Source of the DNA: Poindextera sp036494815
GTDB taxonomy: Bacteria; Pseudomonadota; Alphaproteobacteria; Caulobacterales; Caulobacteraceae
Length of the DNA: 64,000 nucleotides
Reading direction: 5' to 3'
Assembly: GCA_036494815.1 (NCBI GenBank)
Contig: DASXNV010000030.1
Coordinates: forward strand, 1-64,000
In this document: piece after piece, positions 49,207 to 60,457 of the stretch
Numbering within the stretch: position 1 is the stretch's first letter
How the letters are laid out: the number at the start of each line of letters is the position of its first letter
Translations under genes and position numbers: made by a program
The notes under the pieces: generated by a model
Database searches by the model: none
What the model saw: the letters and a program-made list of their open reading frames with translations, nothing else
What the model was told of the DNA's origin: nothing

Positions 49207-51159
49207 ATGTCGAACAAGTCCGAGAGCCCCACCGACACCTTCAAGCGCGCCCTGGCCCAGGCCACGCGCTCCCTGGCCGAGTCCGCCGATCTGGAGGTCA
49301 CCTTTTCCGGCGACGGGCCGCAGCTGAGCGGCCACCACGCCATCCTGCCCCATCCGCCGCGCGACCTGTCGGGCAAGGAGACCACCCGCATCCGCGGCCT
49401 GGCCGACCAGATGGCCCTGCGGCTGGCGCACCATGACGCCGCCGCCCACGCCCGCCTGTCGCCGCACTCGCCGCAGAGCCGGGCGATCTTCGAGGCCGTG
49501 GAGCAGGCGCGCATCGAGGCCATTGGCGCCAACGCCCTGGGCGGCGTGCGCGTCAACCTGACCGCGGTGCTGGAACAGGCGGTGGAACGCAAAGGCCTGG
49601 CCCGGTACGACGAGCTGGCGCCGCCGCCCCTGGCCGATATCGTCAGCCTGATGGTGCGCGAGCGCCTGACCGGTGACGCGCCGCCCGACGCCGCCAAGCT
49701 GCTGGTGGATCGCCACCGCGCCGAGATCGAGGCCAAGGCCGGCGAGGATCTCAATCGCCTGATGAACTCGATGGACGACCAGGCCGCCTTCGCCCGGGTG
49801 GCCCGCGCCATCATCAAGGATCTCGATCTGGGCGAAGATCTGGGCGACGAGTCCCAGGACAGCGAGGACGGCGAGAGCGACCCGTCCGAAGCGCCCCAGG
49901 ACGTCAATGACGACGCCAGCGAAGGCGAGGACCAGGAAGGCGAAGGCGCCCAGCCCGATCCTTCCCAGACCTCCGAGCAGGACACCGAGGGCGCCGACGA
50001 CCAGCGCGTGGAGGTGGACGAGGACGCCGAGGCCGAGGACAGCGAAGACTCCCCGGAAATGGGTGAGGGCGAGCAGCCCGCCCGTCCCGAGGCCAAGGAT
50101 CCCGGCCTGAAGGAGCCGCCCTACAAGGTGTTCACCGCTGGACACGACGAGGTGGTCGACGCCGAGGAACTGTGCGAACCGGAAGAGCTGAACCGCCTGC
50201 GCGCCTATCTGGACCAGCAGCTGGCCAATCTGCACAACGTGGTCTCGCGCCTGGCCAACCGGCTGCAACGGCGGCTAATGGCGCAGCAGAACCGTTCTTG
50301 GAGTTTCGACCTGGAGGAGGGCCTGCTGGACGTGGCGCGCCTGACCCGGGTGATCGTCGATCCCACTGCGCCCCTGTCGTTCAAGCAGGAGCAGGACACC
50401 GAGTTCCGCGACACCGTCGTCAGCCTGCTGATCGACAATTCCGGCTCCATGCGCGGGCGGCCGATCATGGTGGCGGCGGTCTGCGCCGACATCCTGGCCC
50501 GCACGCTTGAGCGCTGCGGGGTCAAGGTGGAGATCCTGGGCTTCACCACCCGGGCCTGGAAGGGCGGCCAGTCGCGCGAGGACTGGCTAAAGGCCGGCAA
50601 GCCCGCCGCCCCCGGCCGGCTGAACGACCTGCGACACATCGTCTACAAGTCCGCCGACGCGCCGTGGCGCCGCGCCCGCCGCAATCTGGGCCTGATGATG
50701 CGCGAGGGCCTGCTGAAGGAGAATATCGACGGCGAGGCCCTGATCTGGGCGCACCACCGCCTGATCGGCCGCACCGAGCAGCGGCGGATCCTGATGGTCA
50801 TCTCCGACGGGGCGCCGGTGGACGATTCGACCCTGTCGGTGAACTCCGGCCACTATCTGGAGCGCCATCTGCGCACCGTGATCACCGAAATCGAGACCCA
50901 TTCTCCAGTCGAGCTGATCGCCATCGGCATCGGCCATGATGTGCGCCGCTATTACCGCCGCGCCGTGACCATCGTCGATGTGGAGCAGCTGGGCGGGGTG
51001 ATCACCGAGCAACTGGCCGAACTGTTCGACGAGGAGCCCCGCGCTTCCAAGGGTCGGGTGTCCGCTGTCCTGCAGGCCCCGCCCGCGGTGCAAGGCCCCA
51101 GTCCCGTGTCCGCCGGACGCCGCGGCGCCGTGCGAGAGATCGCCGAGGCGTTGCGCTAG
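49207..51159 (+). CDS. cobT: CobT-type VWA-domain cobaltochelatase subunit
   Basis: CobT partners the AAA+ CobS in the CobNST chelatase. The 650-residue protein has a conserved N-terminal half, a very acidic central linker (about 215-300, Asp/Glu-rich), and a C-terminal VWA domain with the metal site DNSGSMRG (about 409-416) and ISDGAPVDDSTL. The size matches the family. Without cobN nearby, the cobalamin role is inferred from the name family only. A bidirectional terminator follows. Confidence 0.93.
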   Translation: MSNKSESPTDTFKRALAQATRSLAESADLEVTFSGDGPQLSGHHAILPHPPRDLSGKETTRIRGLADQMALRLAHHDAAAHARLSPHSPQSRAIFEAVEQARIEAIGANALGGVRVNLTAVLEQAVERKGLARYDELAPPPLADIVSLMVRERLTGDAPPDAAKLLVDRHRAEIEAKAGEDLNRLMNSMDDQAAFARVARAIIKDLDLGEDLGDESQDSEDGESDPSEAPQDVNDDASEGEDQEGEGAQPDPSQTSEQDTEGADDQRVEVDEDAEAEDSEDSPEMGEGEQPARPEAKDPGLKEPPYKVFTAGHDEVVDAEELCEPEELNRLRAYLDQQLANLHNVVSRLANRLQRRLMAQQNRSWSFDLEEGLLDVARLTRVIVDPTAPLSFKQEQDTEFRDTVVSLLIDNSGSMRGRPIMVAAVCADILARTLERCGVKVEILGFTTRAWKGGQSREDWLKAGKPAAPGRLNDLRHIVYKSADAPWRRARRNLGLMMREGLLKENIDGEALIWAHHRLIGRTEQRRILMVISDGAPVDDSTLSVNSGHYLERHLRTVITEIETHSPVELIAIGIGHDVRRYYRRAVTIVDVEQLGGVITEQLAELFDEEPRASKGRVSAVLQAPPAVQGPSPVSAGRRGAVREIAEALR

Positions 51160-51175
51160 GCGCGGAGCCTGAATG

Positions 51176-51204
51176 AAAAAGGCCGGCGTCACCGCCGGCC
51201 TTTT
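51176..51204. terminator. Bidirectional intrinsic terminator between cobT and rpmB
   Basis: GGCCGGCG (51181-51188), loop TCAC, CGCCGGCC (51193-51200) with AAAAA on the left and TTTT on the right. The symmetric A and T tracts let it stop both cobT (+) and rpmB (-). Confidence 0.85.
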
Positions 51205-51226
51205 GCAGTCTTGGTTTTGAGGGCGT

Positions 51227-51523
51227 TTAGGCCGCGGGTTGCGCCGCCAGCTTGGCCTTCAACTGGCGCTTGATTTTCTGGGCGCGGGCCGACAGCACGT
51301 CGTCGCTGGCCTTGACCAGATAGGCGTCCAGGCCGCCCTTATAGTCGAGGGTGCGCAGGGCGGCGTTGCTGATCTTCAGGTTAAAGGCCTGACCCAGGGC
51401 GTCCGACTGCAGCCGGATCGCCTTGAGCGCCGGCAGAAAGCGGCGCTTGGTCTTGATGTTCGAGTGGCTCACATTGTGGCCGACCATCGGGCCGACACCC
51501 GTGAGTTCGCAACGACGCGACAT
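51227..51523 (-). CDS. rpmB: 50S ribosomal protein L28
   Basis: The 98-residue protein starts MSRRCELTGVGPMVGHNVSHSNIKTKRRF, the standard L28 N-terminus of alphaproteobacteria, and ends in a Lys/Ala-rich tail. ATG 51523 is chosen; the frame runs further upstream without L28 similarity. It is the large-subunit protein near the E site. Single gene, transcribed towards the shared terminator. Confidence 0.96.
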   Translation of the reverse strand: MSRRCELTGVGPMVGHNVSHSNIKTKRRFLPALKAIRLQSDALGQAFNLKISNAALRTLDYKGGLDAYLVKASDDVLSARAQKIKRQLKAKLAAQPAA

Positions 51524-51728
51524 CTGACGAAACCTTCGCAAAACGATTCTGCCGCGGAAGGCATGGCCGACCGCGAGGGAGCGGGCGGTATAGTCGAAGG
51601 GAACTTGCGGCGTCAAGCGCGCGCTTGACCAATCGACAGGCTAGTCTGTCGCAACCTGGCCCTTCGCGCCACATCACCGCCACCATTGGCCTTAAGAAAC
51701 GACGCGCAGCCCGCGCCTGGAGAGCTCA

Positions 51729-52538
51729 ATGCCGATAAAGTCCGCCCTGATCGCCGCGACAGCCCTGTTGCTGGCCGCCCCGGTCCAGGCCCAGAGCGCC
51801 CGGGAGCCCTTGCGGCTGTCGCTCGGCTATGACGGGCGGTTGTCGGTGATCAAGGTGCTGGAGATGCAGTTCGACCAGCGCGTTGGCCCCACCGGCTTCA
51901 GTGCAGGCGCCCGGCTGCGCAGCTACGGGATCCTGGCGGCTTTCAAACATTTCGACATACGGGCCAACGCCATGGGCCGGATCGCCGCCGAAGAGGTTCA
52001 GGCGGATCAGTTCGGCTATATCAATGAAGACGGCAAGCGCCGGCGGCAGGTCCAGGTGAACTGGCGACCGGACGATGTGGTCGCCACCTCCCAGCCCGCC
52101 TTCGGCAATCTTGGCGACCCGCCGGCCAGCCGCGAGCAGCGCCTCGCGGCCGCCGACCCGTTGACCCAGCTGATGCGCATCACCCTGGCGGCGGCGATCA
52201 AGCCCTGTGAAGGCGCCCCGCGCCTGTTCGATGGCAAGCAGCTCTATGAACTGGCCTTCAGCGGCGCCCGCGCCGACTCGCCTGGTGACGACCTGCGCGC
52301 CCTGGGCGTGACCCATCTGGTGCGCTGCAGCGTGCGCTACAATGAAATCGCTGGATTTAAAAAGAAGCCGCCGTCCAAGCGCAACGGCGGCCTGAAGGGC
52401 CCGATCAGCGTGGCCTTTGGCCAGATGGGTCAGGATGGTCCCTGGGTGCTGGCGGACGTCCGGGCCGATACGCCCATCGGCCCCGCCGATATCGCCCTGC
52501 GCCGCGTCCAGGTCGTCCATGGCCAAGGCCAAGGCTGA
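51729..52538 (+). CDS. Exported DUF3108-like protein
   Basis: The 269-residue protein has a signal peptide (MPIKSALIAATALLLAAPVQA, cleavage near 21). The mature protein is beta-rich and matches the DUF3108 pattern (SLGYDGRLSVIKVLEMQFDQRVG, DPLTQLMRITLAAA, LFDGKQLYELAFSGA). Family function is unknown; a periplasmic or outer-membrane lipid-binding role is sometimes proposed. It is divergent from rpmB. The stop codon lies inside the inverted repeat at 52535. Confidence 0.8.
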   Translation: MPIKSALIAATALLLAAPVQAQSAREPLRLSLGYDGRLSVIKVLEMQFDQRVGPTGFSAGARLRSYGILAAFKHFDIRANAMGRIAAEEVQADQFGYINEDGKRRRQVQVNWRPDDVVATSQPAFGNLGDPPASREQRLAAADPLTQLMRITLAAAIKPCEGAPRLFDGKQLYELAFSGARADSPGDDLRALGVTHLVRCSVRYNEIAGFKKKPPSKRNGGLKGPISVAFGQMGQDGPWVLADVRADTPIGPADIALRRVQVVHGQGQG

Positions 52539-52565
52539 TTTGCATTTGTGGTTAACGCAAATCAG
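52535..52565 (+). terminator. Inverted repeat at the end of the DUF3108 gene
   Basis: CTGATTTGC (52535-52543) pairs exactly with GCAAATCAG (52557-52565) across 13 bases. It includes the stop codon and is less GC-rich than other hairpins here, so it could be a weak terminator or a protein-binding site. Confidence 0.4.
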
Positions 52566-52594
52566 TGCACAATATCTGGTATGGAACAAAGGCT

Positions 52595-52749
52595 GAATCG
52601 GCGGATGTCGCTGATTCGGTCATGATTCGTTTCGCGGCCGTTCAGGGCGATCAAGCGCCGCCGTTAATCCCTGAAATGAACGACCTGGACTGAGCCGCCC
52701 GTCGCCGCGGCCTGATCGGCGAAATCCTTCAGTCGCGCTTGCCCGACTC
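52595..52749. other. Cluster of four GANTC (CcrM) sites upstream of the helicase gene
   Basis: GAATC at 52595-52599, GATTC at 52613-52617 and 52624-52628, and GACTC at 52745-52749 lie in the 235-base gap before the helicase gene. GANTC is the site of the cell-cycle methyltransferase CcrM in alphaproteobacteria and tends to gather in promoters of cell-cycle-controlled genes. I see no clear -35/-10 pair in the gap. Confidence 0.45.
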
Positions 52750-52773
52750 GCTCCGCATCCCCAATTTGCAGTC

Positions 52774-55328
<2,555 letters not shown>

Positions 55329-55332
<4 letters not shown>

Positions 55333-55619
55333 GCGGCGAGGAGAGCTGCCGCATCGATGTCTGGTTATGGCGGGCGCGGTTCTTCAAGACCCGGACCCTG
55401 GCCGCCCACATGGTCGAGGCTGGCCGTATCCGCCTGAGCCGAGGCGGAGTCGAAACCCGGCTCGACAAGCCCAGCCGGGCGGTCAAGCCGGGCGATGGCC
55501 TGGTCTTCGCAGTGGGTGGTCGCCTGTTCGCGGTGCGCGTCGAAGCCCTCGGCGAACGTCGCGGTCCGCCCAGCGAAGCGGCCACGCTATATTCGGCCTT
55601 GCAGAATCCCTCGCAATAG
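55329..55619 (+). CDS. S4-domain RNA-binding protein (Hsp15-like)
   Basis: The 96-residue protein is essentially one S4 domain: CRIDVWLWRARFFKTRTLAAHMVEAGRIRLSRGG, then SRAVKPGDGLVFAVGGRLFAVRV. Hsp15 relatives bind free 50S subunits with stalled nascent chains. The gene overlaps the helicase stop (ATGA), linking it to RNA metabolism, and is followed 80 bases later by fdxA. Confidence 0.9.
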
Positions 55620-55699
55620 GCCCAGAAGACCCGCATTGACATCGAGGCTGCGGCCCGCAAAAAGGCGCCGGCGCCTACGCTCCCCCATATGAGTTATCG

Positions 55700-56041
55700 A
55701 TGACCTACATTGTCACTGACGCCTGCATCAAATGTAAGTTCATGGACTGCGTGGAGGTCTGCCCGGTCGACTGCTTCTATGAGGGCGAGAACTTCCTGGT
55801 GATCAGCCCCGACGAGTGCATCGACTGCGGGGTGTGCGAACCCGAATGCCCGGTTGACGCCATCAAGCCGGACACCGAGGACGACGCCGACGGCAAGTGG
55901 CTGAAGCTGAACGCCGACTACGCCAAGGTCTGGCCGAACATCACCATCAAGGGCGAACCGCCGGCTGACGCGGCCGATTGGGAACGCGAAACCGGCAAGC
56001 TCGAGAAATATTTCAGCGACAAGCCCGGCAAGGGCTCGTAA
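55700..56041 (+). CDS. fdxA: 7Fe ferredoxin FdxA
   Basis: The 113-residue ferredoxin matches the Azotobacter FdI type. By alignment to it, C9, C17 and C50 would bind a [3Fe-4S] cluster and C21, C40, C43 and C46 a [4Fe-4S] cluster; C12 and C25 are the extra cysteines. The acidic C-terminal extension is typical. The electron partner is unknown. It lies between the S4 gene and carD, a conserved order in this group. Confidence 0.95.
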   Translation: MTYIVTDACIKCKFMDCVEVCPVDCFYEGENFLVISPDECIDCGVCEPECPVDAIKPDTEDDADGKWLKLNADYAKVWPNITIKGEPPADAADWERETGKLEKYFSDKPGKGS

Positions 56042-56425
56042 GGCCCAACAGGCCCCAAGAGGCGCAAGGCGCTTGCAGGCTGGGACGACCTAAAGCCCTG
56101 ATCGGCCACAACTTCTGAAATGGGCGTGTTTCACCCGCGCAACGCGATTTCGTGCGCCCGTTTGGCGCAACCCTTTCATAGGTCTCATTTTTGTGATATC
56201 GTGGCCTTCGACACGTGAATGCAGGAAGCCTTCGCGGGGTCGTTGTTGTTGACAAGCCGTCCTGACCGACGCGCGCCTGTCCAAAGGCGAAGGGTGCCTT
56301 AGGGGAATATTCGCAAGCCGGGTTAGCATCGAACCGCCCTTTCCGCGGATCGGTGTTTTGTCGCCCGTTGCGAGGCCTCGACGCACCCCTTGCCTCTTAG
56401 CGGCGAAGACCTGAGAGGACCTTAA
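56042..56425. other. Intergenic region upstream of carD
   Basis: About 384 bases between fdxA and carD without a gene that I can support. It must contain the carD promoter and a long leader. A TTGACA lies near 56249 without a good -10 at 17 bases. AGAGG about 10 bases before 56426 is the ribosome-binding site. I see no riboswitch or RNA fold I can name. Confidence 0.5.
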
Positions 56426-56929
56426 ATGAGCAAGATTGATCTCGAATTCACGGTTGGTGATCACGTGGTCTACCCGGCGCACGGCGTCGGTTCGATCGCT
56501 GGGGTCGAAACCCAGGAGGTCGCGGGTCTATCGCTCGAAGTTTACGTCATCACCTTTGATCATGAAAAAATGACCCTGCGCGTACCGACGCGCAAAGCCA
56601 AGACCGCGGGCCTGCGCGCCCTGGCCGGCGGCACCGTGGTCACCCAGGCGCTGACGACTCTGAAGGGCCGCGCTCGCGTCAAGCGCACCATGTGGAGCCG
56701 CCGCGCCCAGGAATACGAAGCCAAGATCAATTCCGGCGATCTGATCTCGATCGCTGAGGTGGTCCGCGATCTGCACCGCGCCGACAACCAGCCGGAACAG
56801 TCCTATTCCGAGCGCCAGCTCTATGAATCGGCCCTGGACCGCATGGCCCGCGAAGTCGCCGCCATCGAGCAGATCGACCGCGACGCCGCCATCGGCATCC
56901 TCAACAAGTCGCTGCAAAAAGCGGCCTGA
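56426..56929 (+). CDS. carD: CarD/CdnL-family RNA polymerase-binding regulator
   Basis: The 167-residue protein has the N-terminal RNAP-interaction (Tudor-like) domain: FTVGDHVVYPAHGVGSIAGVETQEVAGLSLEVYVITFDHEKMTLRVP, and a helical C-terminal DNA-binding domain (SRRAQEYEAKINSGDLISIAEVVRDLHRADNQPEQSYSERQLYESALDR-like block). It stabilises open complexes at housekeeping promoters, notably rRNA. A GC-rich hairpin follows. Confidence 0.94.
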   Translation: MSKIDLEFTVGDHVVYPAHGVGSIAGVETQEVAGLSLEVYVITFDHEKMTLRVPTRKAKTAGLRALAGGTVVTQALTTLKGRARVKRTMWSRRAQEYEAKINSGDLISIAEVVRDLHRADNQPEQSYSERQLYESALDRMAREVAAIEQIDRDAAIGILNKSLQKAA

Positions 56930-56941
56930 CGCCCCCTCGCG

Positions 56942-56968
56942 CCTCCCTCGCGCTCGTCGCGGGGGAGG
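56942..56968 (+). terminator. GC-rich hairpin after carD
   Basis: CCTCCCTCGCG (56942-56952) pairs with CGCGGGGGAGG (56958-56968) with one mismatch and a five-base loop. It lies 13 bases after the carD stop and between convergent genes. No U-tract. Confidence 0.45.
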
Positions 56969-56977
56969 GCATGAGGC

Positions 56978-57766
56978 CTACGGCTCGCGCAGCTGCTCGA
57001 TCTGTTCGGGGTGATCCACCGTCATCACGCCGCCCCAGTTGATCACGCCGCGCACCCGAATGAGGCGCCCGGCCAGCAGCGTAGGGGATATCCCGGCCGC
57101 CGTTAGGGCGGTCAGATCGTGCGGCGGGATCACCACCGCAAAGCCTCGCGAATCCGGTGTGAAGTCCAGATAGGTGCCTGAACGGCCCTCGCTAACCGAG
57201 GCGACGCGGCCCTCCACGATCTGAAAACCATGGGCGTCCCGCGCCACTTCGCCCGGTAGCAGCACCCTATAGGCCGGCATGGCCCAGAGTCCGCGGCCGG
57301 CCGAGCGCGCCCGCGCCTCGTCGCCCAGCATGGTCGCCGCCAGGGCCCTGTTGTCAGGGAAAGTCCAGACTCGCGCCCAACCGGTCCGCAGCATCTCGCC
57401 CTGGATCCAGCGCTGGTCCTTGGTGCGGCGAACCTGGGCCAGGGCGCGACCATAGGCGTCTCGCCGCGCGCCGCCGTAGAACAGAGCCACGGGCTGTCCG
57501 CCGATCAGGTTTTGCAGCTCAGCCCGCGCCCGATCGCCGCCGGGCTCTTCGAGCCGCGGGGCCGCCAAGCCCACCATCCGCACAACCAGGCCACTATCCA
57601 GCACCGCCACATCGCCGGAGCGCACCTCCACCACCCGGCCGCGTTCGCCGGCGGACAGTCGATCCAGCTGGCGGCCCTCGCCGCAGGCGGCCAGTGCGAG
57701 AAGCGCCAGGGTCAGACAACAGGCGCGGACGACCCAACCCGCCCAGTTCGAATGTCCCGCCTGCAT
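56978..57766 (-). CDS. Lipoprotein with a thermonuclease (SNase)-like domain
   Basis: The 262-residue protein has a lipoprotein signal: hydrophobic 11-25 and lipobox LAAC with C28. The central domain follows the SNase pattern (RGRVVEVRSGDVAVLDSGLVVRMVGLAAPRLEEPG, then DAYGRALAQV, WARVW). A second beta domain follows (GFQIVEGRVASVSEGRSGTYLDF). Whether it cuts nucleic acid in the periplasm is unproven, since the catalytic Arg/Glu set cannot be confirmed by eye. It is convergent with carD and divergent from the thiolase gene. Confidence 0.82.
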   Translation of the reverse strand: MQAGHSNWAGWVVRACCLTLALLALAACGEGRQLDRLSAGERGRVVEVRSGDVAVLDSGLVVRMVGLAAPRLEEPGGDRARAELQNLIGGQPVALFYGGARRDAYGRALAQVRRTKDQRWIQGEMLRTGWARVWTFPDNRALAATMLGDEARARSAGRGLWAMPAYRVLLPGEVARDAHGFQIVEGRVASVSEGRSGTYLDFTPDSRGFAVVIPPHDLTALTAAGISPTLLAGRLIRVRGVINWGGVMTVDHPEQIEQLREP

Positions 57767-57903
57767 CCGCGCTCACCTCATGGCGTCAACTCGTCCGATG
57801 ACTATCGCGAGACGTGGCCGATGCACAGCACGTGGGTTTCCCTGGCCAGATCGCTCCTATATCCAGTTCGCTCATATCCTGCCCAAGCCCAAAGGTCCGC
57901 ACC

Positions 57904-59100
57904 ATGAGACGCGCCGCCATCGTCACCCCCCTGCGCACGCCGGTCGGCAAGTTCCTGGGCGCCCTCACCAATGTTTCGGCCATCGACCTGGCCTCCACGG
58001 TGGTCAAGGCCCTGGTGGAGCGAAGCGGCGTGGATCCGGCCCGTATCGACGACGTGGTCTTCGCCCAGAGCTACGCCAATGGCGAAGCGCCCTGCATCGG
58101 CCGCTGGGCGGCCCTGGCGGCGGACCTGCCGATCGAGGTGCCGGGCCTGCAGCTCGACCGGCGCTGCGGGGGCGGCCTGCAGGCCATCGCCACCGCGGCC
58201 ATGATGGTCCAGACCGGCGCAGCCGACGTGGTCATCGCCGGTGGTGTCGAGAGCATGAGCAATGTGGAATACTACACCACCTCCATGCGCGGCGGCGCGC
58301 GTTCGGGGTCGGTGACCCTGTACGACCGCCTGGAGCGCGGCCGGGAGCGGTCCCAGCCGGTGGAGCGGTTTGGCTTCATCTCGGGCATGATCGAGACGGC
58401 GGAGAACGTCGCCCGCGAATATCAGATCACCCGCGAGGACTCCGACGCCTACGCCGCCGAAAGCCACCGGCGCGCGGCTGCGGCCTGGGCGGCCGGCAGG
58501 TTCGACGACGAGCTGGTTCCGGTGTCGGTGAAGCAGCGCAAGGGCGATCCCATCGTGGTCGCCAAGGACGAGGGCGTGCGCGCCGATGCGACCGTGGCCT
58601 CCATGGCGGCGCTGAAGCCGATCATCAAGGGCGGCGTCGTCACCGCCGGCAACGCCAGCCAGCAGAACGACGCCGCCGCCGCATGCCTTGTGGTGGCCGA
58701 AGACAAGCTGGCCGAGCTTAATCTGGATCCCATGGGCTTCATGGTCGGCTGGGCCGCCGCCGGCTGCCATCCGGGCTTGATGGGCATCGGCCCAGTGCCG
58801 GCGGTGGAGCGCCTGTTCGCCCGCACCGGTCATTCCTGGAACGACATCGACCTGGTCGAGCTGAACGAAGCCTTCGCCGCCCAGGTGCTGGGGGTGCTCA
58901 AGGGCTGGAACTGGGACGATCGCGACAAGCTGAACGTCAACGGCTCGGGCATCTCGCTGGGCCACCCCATCGCCGCCACAGGCGGACGCATCCTTGCCGG
59001 CCTGCTGCACGAGCTGAAGCGGCGCGGCGGGCGTTACGGCCTGGAGACCATGTGCGTCGGCGGCGGCCAGGGCGTGGCGGCGCTGTTCGAGGCGGCTTAG
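57904..59100 (+). CDS. Acetyl-CoA acyltransferase (thiolase)
   Basis: Thiolase of 398 residues from ATG 57904. Active-site Cys C88 in LDRRCGGGLQAI, the ELNEAFAAQ block, the GHPIAATGGR histidine motif and the second catalytic Cys in TMCVGGGQGVA near the end are all present. It condenses or cleaves acyl-CoA; whether it serves beta-oxidation or acetoacetyl-CoA formation is not clear, and no partner hydratase/dehydrogenase is adjacent. It ends in a four-base convergent overlap with clpP. Confidence 0.92.
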   Translation: MRRAAIVTPLRTPVGKFLGALTNVSAIDLASTVVKALVERSGVDPARIDDVVFAQSYANGEAPCIGRWAALAADLPIEVPGLQLDRRCGGGLQAIATAAMMVQTGAADVVIAGGVESMSNVEYYTTSMRGGARSGSVTLYDRLERGRERSQPVERFGFISGMIETAENVAREYQITREDSDAYAAESHRRAAAAWAAGRFDDELVPVSVKQRKGDPIVVAKDEGVRADATVASMAALKPIIKGGVVTAGNASQQNDAAAACLVVAEDKLAELNLDPMGFMVGWAAAGCHPGLMGIGPVPAVERLFARTGHSWNDIDLVELNEAFAAQVLGVLKGWNWDDRDKLNVNGSGISLGHPIAATGGRILAGLLHELKRRGGRYGLETMCVGGGQGVAALFEAA

Positions 59101-59717
59101 GGGCGCTCGTCTTCCGCAGCCTCACGCGTGGCATAGACGTGATCGACCAGGCCCCAGGCCTTGGCCTCTTCGGCGCTCATGAAATTATCCCGGTCGAGGG
59201 CGCGCTCGACCTCCTCGGTTGTGCGCCCGCAGTGCTGGGCGTAAAGCGCGATCAATCGCCTCTTGGTTTGCAGCACGTTTTCCGCATGGCGGGCGATATC
59301 CGAGGCCTGGCCCTGGAAGCCGCCGGACGGCTGGTGAACCATGATGCTGGCGTTGGGCAGGGCCACCCGCCGCCCCGGCGCGCCGGCCATCAGCAGGAAC
59401 GAGCCCATTGAGGCGGCGAAACCCATGCACACCGTCGCCACCGGGCTCTTGATATATTGCAAGGTGTCGTAGATCGCCAAGCCGGCGGTCACCGAGCCAC
59501 CGGGCGAATTGATATAGAGGGCGATCTCCTTCTTGGGGTTCTCCGATTCCAGAAACAGCAACTGGGCGCAGATCAGCGAAGCTACGCCGTCCTCCACCGG
59601 TCCGTTCAGGAACACGATCCGCTCGCGCAGCAGACGTGAAAAGATGTCGAAGGCCCGCTCGCCGCGGCTGGATTCCTCCACCACCATCGGCACCAGGTTC
59701 ATGTTCAGGCCGCCCAT
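59097..59717 (-). CDS. clpP: ClpP-family protease subunit (second ClpP type)
   Basis: The 206-residue ClpP has an intact triad: S103 (GFAASMGSFLL), H128 (IMVHQPSGG) and D177 (DRDNF). The Asp of the usual ERDT segment is Ala here (ERALDRD), a non-catalytic change. ATG 59717 is preferred as GGGAGG lies six bases upstream; ATG 59702 is possible. No clpX or clpA adjoins. Instead it ends an ArsR-SRPBCC-clpP operon, overlapping the SRPBCC gene by 13 bases, so it is likely a paralogue under ArsR control rather than the housekeeping ClpP. Confidence 0.88.
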   Translation of the reverse strand: MGGLNMNLVPMVVEESSRGERAFDIFSRLLRERIVFLNGPVEDGVASLICAQLLFLESENPKKEIALYINSPGGSVTAGLAIYDTLQYIKSPVATVCMGFAASMGSFLLMAGAPGRRVALPNASIMVHQPSGGFQGQASDIARHAENVLQTKRRLIALYAQHCGRTTEEVERALDRDNFMSAEEAKAWGLVDHVYATREAAEDERP

Positions 59718-60139
59718 TTCAGGCCTCCCAGGCCGGCCAGGCCGGCCATCGGGCGACGCCGTGCACGATGGGCGGCCAGGCTGACCACGCGGGGGGAGGC
59801 GGCTGCGACCGCGGCCGGCAGGAATCCGCTGTGGGTCAGGCGCAACCGTACTTTGGCCCCGGTCTGGGCCAGTTCGAACAGCACCTCGGTTTCCAGGGGA
59901 CCCGCCTCGCCGTCGCCGCGCCAGGCGTAGCGGATGAACCGCTCGGGCTCGGCCTCCAACACCCGGCAATCGACGGGCCCGCCCAAGTCGGCGCCGATTG
60001 CGTCCGGCGCCAGCCACGCGGCGACCAGTTGCGGCTCGGTCAAGGCGCGCCAGACCTTGTCCAGCGTTGCATTCAGCTCGAATTCGAAGTCCAGCGCCTG
60101 GGCGTCTGCGGCGCCTTGCCGCGGTTCAGCGATCGTCAT
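59705..60139 (-). CDS. SRPBCC (AHSA1-like) ligand-binding protein
   Basis: The 144-residue protein has the START/AHSA1 pattern: FEFELNATLDKVWRALTEPQLVAAWLAP and RVLEAEPERFIRYAWRGD, TEVLFELAQTGAKVRLRLTHSGF. Such proteins are commonly paired with ArsR regulators and bind a hydrophobic ligand. It starts within the ArsR stop (four-base overlap at 60136-60139) and runs 13 bases into clpP. The ligand is unknown. Confidence 0.87.
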   Translation of the reverse strand: MTIAEPRQGAADAQALDFEFELNATLDKVWRALTEPQLVAAWLAPDAIGADLGGPVDCRVLEAEPERFIRYAWRGDGEAGPLETEVLFELAQTGAKVRLRLTHSGFLPAAVAAASPRVVSLAAHRARRRPMAGLAGLGGLKWAA

Positions 60140-60450
60140 GGATCCATCTCCTTGAGCAGGGTCTTGAGCCTGCCGATGCGTTCCGGCCAGAAGCTGCGAT
60201 AGCGGTCGATCCAGTCCACCAGGGGACCCAGCCCCGCCGGATCGACGCGGTAATAGGCGAACCGCCCTTCCCGCCGCTCGGTCACCAGACCGGCGCCGCG
60301 CAGGGCCGCCAGATGCTGAGAGATGGCCGGTTGGGAGATGGCGAACCCCGCCTTGAGTTCGGTGACGCTCATCTCGCCATCGGCCAGCCGCTCGAACACC
60401 GCGCGGCGGGTGGGATCGGCCAGGGCCTTGAAGATATCGGGCGACAGCAT
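60136..60450 (-). CDS. ArsR-family winged-helix regulator
   Basis: The 104-residue protein from ATG 60450 has the ArsR HTH (SPDIFKALADPTRRAVFERLADGEMSVTELKAGFAISQPAISQHLAALRGAGLVTERREGRFAYYRV). The CxC metal motif of true arsenic sensors is absent, so it belongs to the SRPBCC-linked group, likely sensing another signal. The GTG at 60471 is in frame but lies within the operator. It would repress its own operon through the palindrome at 60459-60476. Confidence 0.9.
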   Translation of the reverse strand: MLSPDIFKALADPTRRAVFERLADGEMSVTELKAGFAISQPAISQHLAALRGAGLVTERREGRFAYYRVDPAGLGPLVDWIDRYRSFWPERIGRLKTLLKEMDP

Positions 60451-60457
60451 GGACGTT

